A DNA stretch of 19,816 nt from UBA11996 sp964394975 (GTDB lineage: Bacteria > Chloroflexota > Dehalococcoidia > Lucifugimonadales > UBA826), in assembly GCA_964394975.1 (NCBI GenBank), contig CAYMZR010000031.1, forward strand, positions 1 to 19,816, written 5' to 3'. The translations under genes were made by a program, and so were the position numbers. The notes beneath the pieces are model-generated. The model searched no databases. It was not told where the DNA came from and worked only from the letters and a program-made list of their open reading frames with translations. Of the stretch, positions 1 through 7,371 are shown piece by piece; positions within the stretch are counted from its first letter, which is position 1, and each line of letters begins with the position of its first letter.

Positions 1-445
1 TAGGACTTTCAGCAAAAAAACGGCAGGCTAATGTACTAGACTTCCAAGTTCCCTTATATAGTCCATCTCCCAAGCCCGCCCAACTTTCGATGTGTCTAGA
101 ACGTAATTTACTCATCGTTGCTGGGCTTGCTTCAAAATATGCGGCCGCCAAAGTAGGCGATTCTTCACAAAGGGAGGACCCACACTCCATCCATCGGACA
201 AAATAACTATAAGGCATCGAAGCAATAACTCTAGGACTTACCTGAAAAAAGTGAGCTGCGGCCTCCCAGGAGCGGACAGTCTGAGCAGCTATGGCAATCC
301 CTTGTTTCAACCAGTCCGATATCTGCTCATCTGAAAGGGCATCAGGCATTTCTAAAATAGATTTATTAAAGTTATCTTGGACTTGGGATGGGTATTTCTC
401 CAGTTCAGGTATTAATTCTTGCAAGGCTTGTAATTTGTCGGTCAC
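1..445 (-). CDS. N-terminal part of a repeat-containing CbbO/NorD-like (VWA-type) protein, cut by the window edge
   Basis: The first 148 residues are visible. The start is GTG at 445, preceded by AGGAG with a 5-nt gap; that ribosome site overlaps the Nudix stop codon (TGAAGGAG), so translation is probably coupled. Three copies of a 37-40 residue helical unit can be seen. Each has a Trp (W45, W85, W122) followed three to four residues later by Gly, then an Ala-rich helix, an aromatic pair and Ser-Pro (residues 70-71, 107-108, 147-148). This pattern resembles repeats in large VWA proteins encoded beside CbbQ/NorQ ATPases, where the VWA (metal-binding MIDAS) domain is C-terminal. That domain would lie outside the window, so it is not seen. 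The MoxR-type ATPase two genes upstream supports the call. Known family role: cytoplasmic partner of the AAA+ ATPase in remodelling or metal-loading a target enzyme. The target here is unknown. Confidence 0.6.
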   Translation of the reverse strand, partial: MTDKLQALQELIPELEKYPSQVQDNFNKSILEMPDALSDEQISDWLKQGIAIAAQTVRSWEAAAHFFQVSPRVIASMPYSYFVRWMECGSSLCEESPTLAAAYFEASPATMSKLRSRHIESWAGLGDGLYKGTWKSSTLACRFFAESP

Positions 446-455
446 AAATACTCCT

Positions 456-1022
456 TCAATTTATTTCGCTAATCGTATTGGCAAAATTGTTAAGAATTCT
501 TGCTGTAGCACCAAACACTAAATTGCCGCTATAGTGATAGGCAGGCTGATTAAAAACTTGACCGGCCAGTAATTTCGCTTCATCTCTTCTAGCACATCGG
601 CTAAACAAAATAGATAACGGAATCTCAATTATTTCTTCAACTTCATCGTTTTCGATGTCATATTGGTAAGGATGGCTAACCCAAGCTACTGTTGGGGTGA
701 TCTCATACCCTGTTGTAGTCCGGGTAGTTTCCAATACTCCCAGTACATCGATATCACTAGCTTGTAGGCCCATCTCTTCCCATGTTTCTCTTAAAGCAGT
801 TTCAGTCAAATTTTCATCTAAAGCGTCCTTCCTGCCCCCCGGAAAACATATCTCTCCCTTATGGTGCTCCACTTTTTTAGTTCTCTTATTCAAGATTATC
901 CAGTACTCACCATCTCTCTCAAAAAGAATCAACAATACTCCCGCTGCCGTGTAATCTTTAGAGGAATTATCTATTTCCCCTAATATCTTTAACCTGTTTT
1001 TTATATAACCGGGAGATATCAT
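456..1022 (-). CDS. Nudix hydrolase, CoA pyrophosphatase (NudL/UPF0035)-like
   Basis: This 188-residue protein has a Nudix box with FPGG at 60-63, an Arg-Glu...Glu-Glu core at 78-83 (RETWEE) and MGL after it. The spacing between Gly and the first Glu is one longer than in the textbook box, as is usual for the NudL group. Other group features are the LNKR stretch before the box (44-47), the GVLETTRT segment after it (95-102) and a C-terminal GATARIL (171-177). NudL-type enzymes split CoA or acyl-CoA into 3',5'-ADP and (acyl-)phosphopantetheine, using Mg2+ or Mn2+ in the cytoplasm. The gene sits 11 bp after the ATPase gene and 10 bp before the repeat protein. No clear Shine-Dalgarno precedes ATG 1022, so it may rely on coupling. 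The substrate is inferred from the family; another nucleotide diphosphate is possible. Confidence 0.8.
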   Translation of the reverse strand: MISPGYIKNRLKILGEIDNSSKDYTAAGVLLILFERDGEYWIILNKRTKKVEHHKGEICFPGGRKDALDENLTETALRETWEEMGLQASDIDVLGVLETTRTTTGYEITPTVAWVSHPYQYDIENDEVEEIIEIPLSILFSRCARRDEAKLLAGQVFNQPAYHYSGNLVFGATARILNNFANTISEIN

Positions 1023-1033
1023 CGATAATCGGT

Positions 1034-1912
1034 TTATTCAAAAATTGAAGAGATTATCTCAGTTATGCTTTGTTGCAACGAATGATCGTCTGTAATTGCC
1101 CAGTTAACTGATACCTGGCAGGCTCTTCTAGGAGCTATACCTTCCGATATGAGTTTGCCAGCGTAAATAAGAAGTCTCGTGCTTGCGCCTTCCCCCAAAC
1201 CATGCTCCTTTAAGTTTCTTATTTTCTCACCAAGCTTGGCCAACTGATAAGCAGTATCTTTGTCTACTTCGGCCTCGTGTTCAACAATTTGGGCCTCCAA
1301 ATCCACTGGTGGGTAGTCAAACTCGATGGATACAAATCTCTGCCTGGTACTGTGCTTCAAATCTTTCAGCGCACTCTGATAGCCCGGGTTATAAGAAAGA
1401 ATCAACAAAAACCCTTCCGCTGCCTCAAGCAACTCACCTCTTTTTTCAATAGGCAGTATTCTTCTGTGGTCCGTCAAAGGATGTATTAAAACGGTGGTAT
1501 CTTTTCTTGCCTCAACTACTTCATCCAGATAGCATATACCTCCAGCTTTCACAGCTCTTGTTAGCGGACCATCAAGCCAAACGGTTTGATCCCCTTCCAG
1601 CAAATATCTCCCAACTAAGTCGCTTCCTGTAAGGTCTTCATGGCATGCTATCGTAACCAAAGGCAGGTTAATGGCAGAATTGTCTGAATCATCCTTTGTC
1701 ACTTTGGTCAACTCTAAGCCCAACTTATACGACATGTATTCAACGAACCTAGTTTTCCCGCATCCGGTAGGTCCTTTAAATATCAAAGGAAGCCTACTTT
1801 TGTATGCGGCTTCAAATAATTCCACCTCATCATTAATAGGAACATAGTAAGGTTCTTCTTCCAATTGGTATTCTTCGATAATGAAACTTTTATACAGTGA
1901 TTGAGTTGTCAT
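1034..1912 (-). CDS. MoxR-type AAA+ ATPase of the CbbQ/NirQ/NorQ group
   Basis: The 292-residue ATPase has Walker A GPTGCGKT at 47-54, Walker B with ICYLDEVVEAR at 126-136, a sensor-1 region SYNPGYQ at 173-179 and a conserved STRQRF stretch at 188-193. The segments DLTGSDLVGRYLL (93-105) and VWLDGPLTRAV (111-121) are hallmarks of the CbbQ/NorQ group. Residues about 69-83, a charged linker before the conserved ACHEDLT, look like an insertion relative to CbbQ as I remember it. Group members work with a VWA protein (CbbO, NorD) to activate Rubisco or assemble nitric oxide reductase. Neither target is in the window, so the client is unknown. The ribosome site AGGAG overlaps the coaE stop codon and lies 14 nt before ATG, which is rather long. 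It follows coaE by 17 bp in the same operon. Confidence 0.9.
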   Translation of the reverse strand: MTTQSLYKSFIIEEYQLEEEPYYVPINDEVELFEAAYKSRLPLIFKGPTGCGKTRFVEYMSYKLGLELTKVTKDDSDNSAINLPLVTIACHEDLTGSDLVGRYLLEGDQTVWLDGPLTRAVKAGGICYLDEVVEARKDTTVLIHPLTDHRRILPIEKRGELLEAAEGFLLILSYNPGYQSALKDLKHSTRQRFVSIEFDYPPVDLEAQIVEHEAEVDKDTAYQLAKLGEKIRNLKEHGLGEGASTRLLIYAGKLISEGIAPRRACQVSVNWAITDDHSLQQSITEIISSIFE

Positions 1913-1929
1913 ATTCAGCTATCTCACTC

Positions 1930-2529
1930 CTAATTATTAACTACTCTTGTGTTCCAAATTTGTTCTACCTCATCGGCTAATTCATCTGTAGTCCCATCGT
2001 TAGATATCACAACATTTGAGTGGCCGACCCTTTCATCATTCGACATTTGAGATTCTATTCTGGCAATTGCATCCTCCCGACTTAAAGAATTACGATCCTT
2101 CAACCTTTTAATTACGGTTTCCTTGTCTGATGTAACAACCCATACTTCATCAAATAAATCCTGCCAACTCGCCTCTATAAGAACTGCTGCTTCCACAACT
2201 ACCACATCAGTACCATTTGATGAATATTCTTCCAACTGTGCTTGGATCATGTCTCGAATTAAGGGATGCATGATGGCATTCAGCTTCAACATGTTTTGAG
2301 GGCTAGAAAAAACTATAGGACCTAGTTTTTTTCTATCAATGGTGCCATCCTCTCCTACAATTTGATCTCCGAATGCATCGACAACCATGTCAAATCCCAC
2401 AGTATCGGGTAAATAAGCCTCATGCCCGAGTAAATCGGCATTCACAACCGTAGCGCCAATATCATTTAATAAATTAGAGACCAAGGACTTGCCAGTCCCT
2501 ATGCCTCCAGTAAGACCAATACTGAGCAT
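1930..2529 (-). CDS. coaE: Dephospho-CoA kinase
   Basis: CoaE phosphorylates the 3'-hydroxyl of dephospho-CoA with ATP, the last step of coenzyme A synthesis. The 199-residue length is typical. Visible motifs are the P-loop GGIGTGKS (8-15), the substrate motif around NADLLGHE (30-37), His-Pro at 88-89, the VVEAAVLIEA strand (111-120) in place of the usual PLLFE segment, and RIESQM (157-162) of the lid/adenine region. ATG 2529 follows GAGG with a 4-nt gap. It is the first gene of a minus-strand operon leading into the MoxR-type ATPase, the Nudix enzyme and the repeat protein, and it is divergent from selA across a 97-bp spacer. Family assignment is firm. In many bacteria coaE sits beside polA or mutM, so this neighbourhood is unusual. 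Confidence 0.95.
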   Translation of the reverse strand: MLSIGLTGGIGTGKSLVSNLLNDIGATVVNADLLGHEAYLPDTVGFDMVVDAFGDQIVGEDGTIDRKKLGPIVFSSPQNMLKLNAIMHPLIRDMIQAQLEEYSSNGTDVVVVEAAVLIEASWQDLFDEVWVVTSDKETVIKRLKDRNSLSREDAIARIESQMSNDERVGHSNVVISNDGTTDELADEVEQIWNTRVVNN

Positions 2530-2567
2530 ATTACCTCGTCTAGGAAAAAGTCATTCGGTCATTCTAC

Positions 2568-2574
2568 AGGAGGT
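2568..2574 (+). promoter_or_regulatory. Unassigned strong Shine-Dalgarno-like site in the selA leader
   Basis: A full AGGAGGT lies 52 nt before the selA ATG. Six bases after its AGGAGG core is a TTG that opens only four codons before TAA. The selA frame itself is closed by TAG at 2618-2620, so this site cannot serve an extended SelA. It may be chance, or a ribosome-stalling or leader element. Confidence 0.3.
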
Positions 2575-2626
2575 TATTTTTGAGGGTCAATTAAAAGGTC
2601 CCTGCTGGATCAGGATTTAGGGCCTA

Positions 2627-4057
2627 ATGAAGATTTTACCCACCATATATAATGGTAGGCTAAGTAATCATATGAGTTTATTAAATATGCAAGAAAAACT
2701 GAGGCAAATACCAAGCGTAAGTTCAATCCTTATGGACACGTGTATCTCAAATTTGATCGATGAATTTTCATCTGAAGTTATAACTAAGCTCGTGCAAAAT
2801 AAACTCGATGAAATAAGGTTAACAGTCAGCTGCTCCTCGGAAATTCCAACAATATCGGAAATAGTTAACCAAATATCAAATCATGTTCAATCCAACTGGA
2901 CTAATTGGCCCAGAAACGTTATCAATGCGACAGGTGTAGTGGTTCATACTAACCTAGGGCGTGCTCCTCTGAGTCGAGAAAGTATGGAGGCTGCCTCGGA
3001 TTCCTCTAAATCTTATAGCGATTTGGAATTAGAACTAAATTCAGGTAAGCGAGGTTCTCGGCAAGCCCGAGTTTCAAAATTACTATCGGCTTTGACAGGG
3101 GCAGAAGCAGGTCTAGTCGTGAATAATAATGCTGCCGCTCTAATGCTTGGACTTTCAGCATTAGCACTAGAAAAGAAAGTAATAGTTTCAAGATCAGAAG
3201 CTGTGGAAATTGGCGGCGGATTCCGAATCCCAGATGTTCTAAAACAAAGTGGTGCAGCTCTGGTAGAGGTAGGCACAACAAACAGAACATACGTCGCAGA
3301 TTACGAAAGGGAAATAACTGAAGAAACGGGAGCAATTCTATCGATTCACGCTAGCAATTTTAAAATAATTGGTTTTACATCTACGCCTTCTATATCAGAT
3401 CTTTCAAATCTCGGCGCAAAACGAGGTGTTCCCGTTCTACACGACGTAGGAAGTGGGTCTCTGCTTGATACAACTAAGTATGGACTAACAGCAGAACCCC
3501 AACCTCAGGCAAGCATAGCTGCCGGCGCAGATTTATGCTTTTTCTCAGGAGATAAATTATTGGGAGGCCCTCAGGCTGGCATAGTTATCGGGGGGAAAAA
3601 ATACATCGAGAAACTCTCAAGACATCCTTTAGCCAGAGTTTTCAGAATAGATAAAATGAATTTGGCGGCGCTGACCGCGACCTTAATTCACTATCTCAAA
3701 AAAGAGGCTGAGACGAAAATACCAGTCTGGCAAATGATATCTGCGACATCAGATGATCTGGGCATACGGGCACATAACATACTAAAAAAAATATCCCGTA
3801 ATAGCATTTATTCAATAGAGATAATCGAGACCGAATCAACGATTGGTGGTGGTAGTTTACCCGGAGAAACTATTGAGTCGGTCGGAATTAAAATAGTCGG
3901 AAAGAATCCCGAAAAATTAGCATCGAAAATCAGAACAGGAACCAACCCTGTAGTTTCCAGGATTGAAGACGGCACAATTGTATTTGATCTACGTACTGTG
4001 TTACCGGATTATGATGACATACTAGCAACAGTCATTTCGAAAAACACCCAAGAATAA
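2627..4057 (+). CDS. selA: L-seryl-tRNA(Sec) selenium transferase
   Basis: SelA is a PLP enzyme that converts Ser-tRNA(Sec) to Sec-tRNA(Sec) using selenophosphate. The protein has the family's N-terminal helical domain (about 21-95), then NATGVVVHTNLGRAPLS (100-116), the cofactor-side VVNNNAAAL (164-172), SEAVEIGGGFRIPDV (190-204) and the PLP lysine K310 in FFSGDKLLGGPQAG. The full N-terminal domain argues for true SelA rather than the short SelA-like aminotransferase relatives. ATG 2627 (476 aa) follows TAGGG with a 4-nt gap. ATG 2672 (461 aa) fits the usual family length about as well, since homology seems to begin near MQEKLRQIPSV; both remain possible. Its stop touches the Smr gene directly. 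selB, selC and selD are not in the window, and no in-frame TGA selenocysteine codon was recognised in these genes. Confidence 0.93.
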   Translation: MKILPTIYNGRLSNHMSLLNMQEKLRQIPSVSSILMDTCISNLIDEFSSEVITKLVQNKLDEIRLTVSCSSEIPTISEIVNQISNHVQSNWTNWPRNVINATGVVVHTNLGRAPLSRESMEAASDSSKSYSDLELELNSGKRGSRQARVSKLLSALTGAEAGLVVNNNAAALMLGLSALALEKKVIVSRSEAVEIGGGFRIPDVLKQSGAALVEVGTTNRTYVADYEREITEETGAILSIHASNFKIIGFTSTPSISDLSNLGAKRGVPVLHDVGSGSLLDTTKYGLTAEPQPQASIAAGADLCFFSGDKLLGGPQAGIVIGGKKYIEKLSRHPLARVFRIDKMNLAALTATLIHYLKKEAETKIPVWQMISATSDDLGIRAHNILKKISRNSIYSIEIIETESTIGGGSLPGETIESVGIKIVGKNPEKLASKIRTGTNPVVSRIEDGTIVFDLRTVLPDYDDILATVISKNTQE

Positions 4058-4369
4058 ATGCCTTACCAAAACCCTCATGAATCTATTCTTTTCAAAAAAA
4101 TGTCTGTTCCAAATGAAATACATCTGCGTAGAGAAAGAGTTGTACCTGCCATTGAAAGATTAAAGACCTACATCAACGATGCAAAGAATGCAGGGATGAA
4201 AGAGGTCAGAGTTATCCATGGACGAGCTGGAAGTGGTGACATGAGAAGAGCTGTTCATGAGCTCCTATCTCGCCATCCTCATATTAAAAATTACTATTCT
4301 GCCCCTCCTGCAGAGGGCGGGCCAGGGGCGACAATAGCCGTCCTTACTACATCCCCGGACCATAATTAG
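4058..4369 (+). CDS. Stand-alone Smr (MutS2 C-terminal-like) domain protein
   Basis: This 103-residue protein is almost entirely an Smr domain, residues about 19-96. The first strand is EIHLRRERV (20-28) where most family members have DLRG; then comes the helix, VRVIHGRAGSGDMRRAV (50-66) carrying the HGxxxG loop, and the closing APPAEGGPGATIAVL (82-96). Smr domains bind or nick branched DNA or cleave RNA, usually as the tail of MutS2. Here the domain is alone, so the target cannot be named. ATG 4058 immediately follows the selA stop with no ribosome site of its own, suggesting coupling. An internal ATG at 4100 would still keep the domain. The 3' end overlaps the convergent NrtS-like gene by 23 bp. 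Confidence 0.82.
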   Translation: MPYQNPHESILFKKMSVPNEIHLRRERVVPAIERLKTYINDAKNAGMKEVRVIHGRAGSGDMRRAVHELLSRHPHIKNYYSAPPAEGGPGATIAVLTTSPDHN

Positions 4370-4664
4370 TTTTTGCATTTGTAACTGCCCCCCACGTGGC
4401 GACACAAAATGGAACCACGTATGTCAGCGGCACCTTCCAAATTAATCCCTTATAAAACTGTCCAGCAAATATAAAATCCCCTTGGTTCAATAAAATCAAA
4501 ATTGTCCCTACAACCCCAGATGCAATTAAAGATCGTTTTAACATTGGAGAATATCCCAGAAGGCACCACAGGTGACGATGGTCAGATACTCCTTTAATAT
4601 GAACCATATAACATGTCCCGCATACAGTCTTCTCGCACCGTCCACAAATAATAGGCTTTTCCAT
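4347..4664 (-). CDS. Zinc-finger plus NrtS-like small membrane protein
   Basis: Of 105 residues, the first ~35 form a Cys/His module with C7-x2-C10, C15-x2-C18, H30, H31 and C34, likely zinc-binding and B-box- or rhomboid-finger-like. The rest has two hydrophobic segments (about 43-60 and 76-92). The stretch from MLKRSLIASG through LLNQGDFIFAG to VPLTYVVPFCVATWGA matches my memory of the NrtS family, small two-helix nitrate/nitrite transport proteins first described in cyanobacteria. Those are shorter and lack a finger. I chose ATG 4664 because GGAG lies 6 nt before it; the in-frame TTG at 4676 falls inside that ribosome site. It is a single-gene unit, divergent from rarA and convergent with the Smr gene. 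Family membership is from remembered motifs; transport itself is inferred. Confidence 0.7.
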   Translation of the reverse strand: MEKPIICGRCEKTVCGTCYMVHIKGVSDHRHLWCLLGYSPMLKRSLIASGVVGTILILLNQGDFIFAGQFYKGLIWKVPLTYVVPFCVATWGAVTNAKTNYGPGM

Positions 4665-4741
4665 ATTAGTCTCCAATCATTAATTTACATATTCTTGTAC
4701 ACTATTCAACTACCCTAGCCAGAATATTTTTACACATCAAT

Positions 4742-4755
4742 CAAGGCTCAAGGCT
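4742..4755 (+). repeat. Tandem 7-bp duplication in the rarA leader
   Basis: CAAGGCT occurs twice back to back. The second copy supplies an AAGG ribosome site seven bases before ATG 4761; the first copy carries a duplicate. It may be a recent slippage duplication. Confidence 0.6.
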
Positions 4756-4760
4756 AAAAA

Positions 4761-6089
4761 ATGAACATGTTTGATTTTGAGGCAAACAGGCATCTGTCCC
4801 AAGGTGCTCCTTTGGCAGCTAGGATGCGGCCGACCAGGTTGGATGACATAGTGGGTCAAGCCCATTTAACAGACAAGGACAGCGCACTCCGTAAGAGTAT
4901 TGACGCTGGGAGAATCCCGTCATTTATTTTGTGGGGACCACCAGGGACCGGCAAAACCACACTGGCAAACCTTATAACTTCAACATCGAACTTCCACCTA
5001 GAAACGATCAGCGCAGTCACATCAGGGGTCTCTGAGTTAAGGAAAATTATTTCTGAATCAAAATCACGTCTAGGTATGTCAGGACAAAGAACTGCTCTTT
5101 TCATTGACGAAATTCATAGATTTAATAAAGCTCAACAAGATGTGATATTGCCGTATGTTGAGAATGGAACCATCACTTTCATAGGAGCCACCACCGAAAA
5201 TCCTTCATTTGAAATAATCTCTCCCCTTTTATCTCGGTGTAGGGTTTTTACACTAAACGTACTAGAGATAAAAGACCTCGTACAAATTTTGACCCTTTCG
5301 TTAGAAGATTCTGAAAAAGGCTTAGGGGGAGGAAATCTCAAAATAGAAGAAGGCGTCTTGGAAAACATAGCGTCATTGTCTGGCGGTGATGCCAGATGGG
5401 CCCTAAACACCTTAGAGTTAATAGCAGACTCTGCTTATGTATATGGTGACGATTTGTTGATAAACAAGTCTTTATTGAATGAGGTAATAGAAACCAAAGT
5501 TTTACCACATGATAAATCCGGAGACAAACACTACGACACGATCTCGGCCTTCATAAAATCTGTACGATCTTCTGACCCTGATGCAGCCGTGTATTGGTTA
5601 GCCAGACTTCTCTTGGCAGGAGAAGACATTATGTTCATAGCTAGAAGACTTGTTATATTGGCCAGTGAGGACATAGGACTAGCTGATCCACGGGCATTGT
5701 CAATGGCCGTCTCTGCTCAACAGGCCACCCATTTTGTAGGGATGCCTGAAGCTCGTATTATTTTGGCTGAAGCCACTATCTACCTAGCATCTGCTCCCAA
5801 AAGTAATTCTGCCTATAAAGCGATAAATTCAGCCATGTCAGAAATCAAATCTTCCGGCGAAAAAGCCGTACCACTCCATCTTCGAAATCCTGTCACCGAA
5901 CTAATGTCACAAGAAAAATATGGGGAAGGTTACCAATACGCCCATGACTACCAAGACCACTTTGTAAAAACAAAAAACCTTCCGGGAAATCTTGGCACTA
6001 ACAACTTCTATTCCCCCGGAACTTTAGGTTACGAAAAATATATAGAAGAAAGGCTAAATAAATGGTGGCGCGGAAACCCGACTGACTAG
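4761..6089 (+). CDS. rarA: Replication-associated recombination protein A (RarA/MgsA AAA+ ATPase)
   Basis: RarA is a clamp-loader-like AAA+ ATPase acting at stalled replication forks, together with SSB. The 442-residue length is typical. The N terminus LAARMRPTRLDDIVGQAHL (18-36) is the family signature. It is followed by Walker A GPPGTGKTT (59-67), Walker B FIDEIHRFNK (114-123), sensor 1 GATTENPSF (142-150) and the Arg-finger-like SRCR (158-161). The C-terminal part holds SGDKHYDTISAF (253-264) and the oligomerisation segment with EDIGLADPRAL, both characteristic. ATG 4761 has an AAGG site; a second ATG two codons later is equally possible. The stop codon abuts the stop of the convergent MFS gene with no spacer. 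Confidence 0.95.
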   Translation: MNMFDFEANRHLSQGAPLAARMRPTRLDDIVGQAHLTDKDSALRKSIDAGRIPSFILWGPPGTGKTTLANLITSTSNFHLETISAVTSGVSELRKIISESKSRLGMSGQRTALFIDEIHRFNKAQQDVILPYVENGTITFIGATTENPSFEIISPLLSRCRVFTLNVLEIKDLVQILTLSLEDSEKGLGGGNLKIEEGVLENIASLSGGDARWALNTLELIADSAYVYGDDLLINKSLLNEVIETKVLPHDKSGDKHYDTISAFIKSVRSSDPDAAVYWLARLLLAGEDIMFIARRLVILASEDIGLADPRALSMAVSAQQATHFVGMPEARIILAEATIYLASAPKSNSAYKAINSAMSEIKSSGEKAVPLHLRNPVTELMSQEKYGEGYQYAHDYQDHFVKTKNLPGNLGTNNFYSPGTLGYEKYIEERLNKWWRGNPTD

Positions 6090-6092
6090 TCA
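6083..6092. repeat. 10-bp palindrome containing both stop codons of rarA and the MFS gene
   Basis: TGACTAGTCA reads the same on both strands. The rarA TAG (6087-6089) and the MFS TGA (6090-6092, minus strand) lie side by side inside it. It is too short and lacks T-tracts, so it is not called a terminator. Confidence 0.5.
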
Positions 6093-7298
6093 ACCACCAA
6101 TCTCATTGTTTGAATTAACTCCTATGGATATCATGCTCTTTGCTATTCTGATGCCATTTGATATAACCACCACACCACCTGCTGCAACGGCAATAGGCGC
6201 ACCTAATATGGCAGCGATCGCGCCTGCGTGGAATCCTGCAGCTCCACTAAAGCCCCAACATAGAGATTGAAAACTTAACACTCGTCCGCGCATCTCATCT
6301 GGAACTGAAGTCTGAAGCAAGGTCGATAGTCCACTTTCATAAATCACTCCAGAACCATAAGCTACACCCAACAAAATCATTGAAAGAAGCACCATGTCTG
6401 AAAATGCAAATGTGATTAGGCCAACGCCAAAACCAAACAATCCATAAACAACTAATTTACCCTTATTTTCCACATCGGGCATTGCACCCATAAATACAGT
6501 TGAAATTGCAGCTCCCAACGCTCCTACCGCCATGAGAACACCTAATCCTCGTGCATCTAATCCTAGTTCGTCTCTTGCGATTACGGGCAGCATGGATTCA
6601 ACTGCCCATCCAAATATTTCTGTGACCAGTATTGCGAATATCAAAGATCGAATTATCGAATTATTAGCAACATATTTAGCACCATAAACTAAATCTTCCA
6701 AATGGGAAGATTTGGATATTTCCGGAGACTTAATATTCTTCAGCTTTAAAAATATTAAATTTGATACAACGAGAGAAATAAGCATAAAGACAAATCCCAA
6801 ATAAATTTCCCTATCAATAAGCCAGCCACCTGCCAATGGTGCTAAAACTCCCATGACAGTCATAGAAAAGAAATTAGCCGCGGTTCCCCTAAGCAGATTC
6901 TTGGAACCTACTAAATCTAAAGTCATAGCCAATTTGCAGGGGAGTCTTACAGCGTGAAAAGCACCTGCGCAGAAGCCGTAAAACAACACATGCCATACCT
7001 GTAGAACTTCATAAAAGGCCGCTATTCCTAAAAAGACTACAACAACTATTTGAATATACTGAGTGATAACCAATAACATTTTTCTGTTGTAACGATCTAT
7101 TAGAACCCCTGCTAGAGGACTGAATAATGTCATGCCGACCCCAGATACCCCAGCAGTAGCTCCAACCCAGAATGCAGAATCAGTCTGAATTAAAACAATC
7201 CAACCTTGGATCATAGGGCTTACCATCATTGCGGCATCATCAAACAATAACCCCGCAAAAAAACGGCGATAGCCATAGGTTTTGAACAGGGACAGCAT
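6090..7298 (-). CDS. Major facilitator superfamily transporter, EntS/MFS_3-like exporter
   Basis: The 402-residue protein is strongly hydrophobic throughout, consistent with 12 membrane helices. The loop between helices 2 and 3 carries GVLIDRYNRK (64-73), a form of MFS motif A. The N-terminal pattern (YGYRRFF, then a helix with GW), and the late segment with PDEMRGRVLSFQSLCWG resemble the EntS/MFS_3 branch of proton-driven exporters, in which the PxxxRGR motif sits in the second half. The substrate cannot be read from sequence. ATG 7298 has AGG eight bases upstream. It follows the threonine aldolase gene by 73 bp on the same strand and may be co-transcribed, without an obvious functional link. 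Confidence 0.85.
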   Translation of the reverse strand: MLSLFKTYGYRRFFAGLLFDDAAMMVSPMIQGWIVLIQTDSAFWVGATAGVSGVGMTLFSPLAGVLIDRYNRKMLLVITQYIQIVVVVFLGIAAFYEVLQVWHVLFYGFCAGAFHAVRLPCKLAMTLDLVGSKNLLRGTAANFFSMTVMGVLAPLAGGWLIDREIYLGFVFMLISLVVSNLIFLKLKNIKSPEISKSSHLEDLVYGAKYVANNSIIRSLIFAILVTEIFGWAVESMLPVIARDELGLDARGLGVLMAVGALGAAISTVFMGAMPDVENKGKLVVYGLFGFGVGLITFAFSDMVLLSMILLGVAYGSGVIYESGLSTLLQTSVPDEMRGRVLSFQSLCWGFSGAAGFHAGAIAAILGAPIAVAAGGVVVISNGIRIAKSMISIGVNSNNEIGG

Positions 7299-7371
7299 AT
7301 TTAAACCTGCTCAATAACTCTATGAATTTGAAAATATAAACATGAAGTTAGTCTGGATAAAATCTATGGAA

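Noticed and set aside
291..521. Plus-strand open frame of 76 codons
   Set aside because: It lies antisense across the start of the repeat protein and the Nudix end, has no ribosome site and no recognisable motif.
3006..3335. Minus-strand open frames inside selA
   Set aside because: They are opposite the PLP-binding core of selA, which shows clear protein-level conservation; the products have no domain.
4665..4676. Upstream TTG start for the NrtS-like gene
   Set aside because: The TTG lies inside the GGAG ribosome site of ATG 4664, which has ideal spacing.
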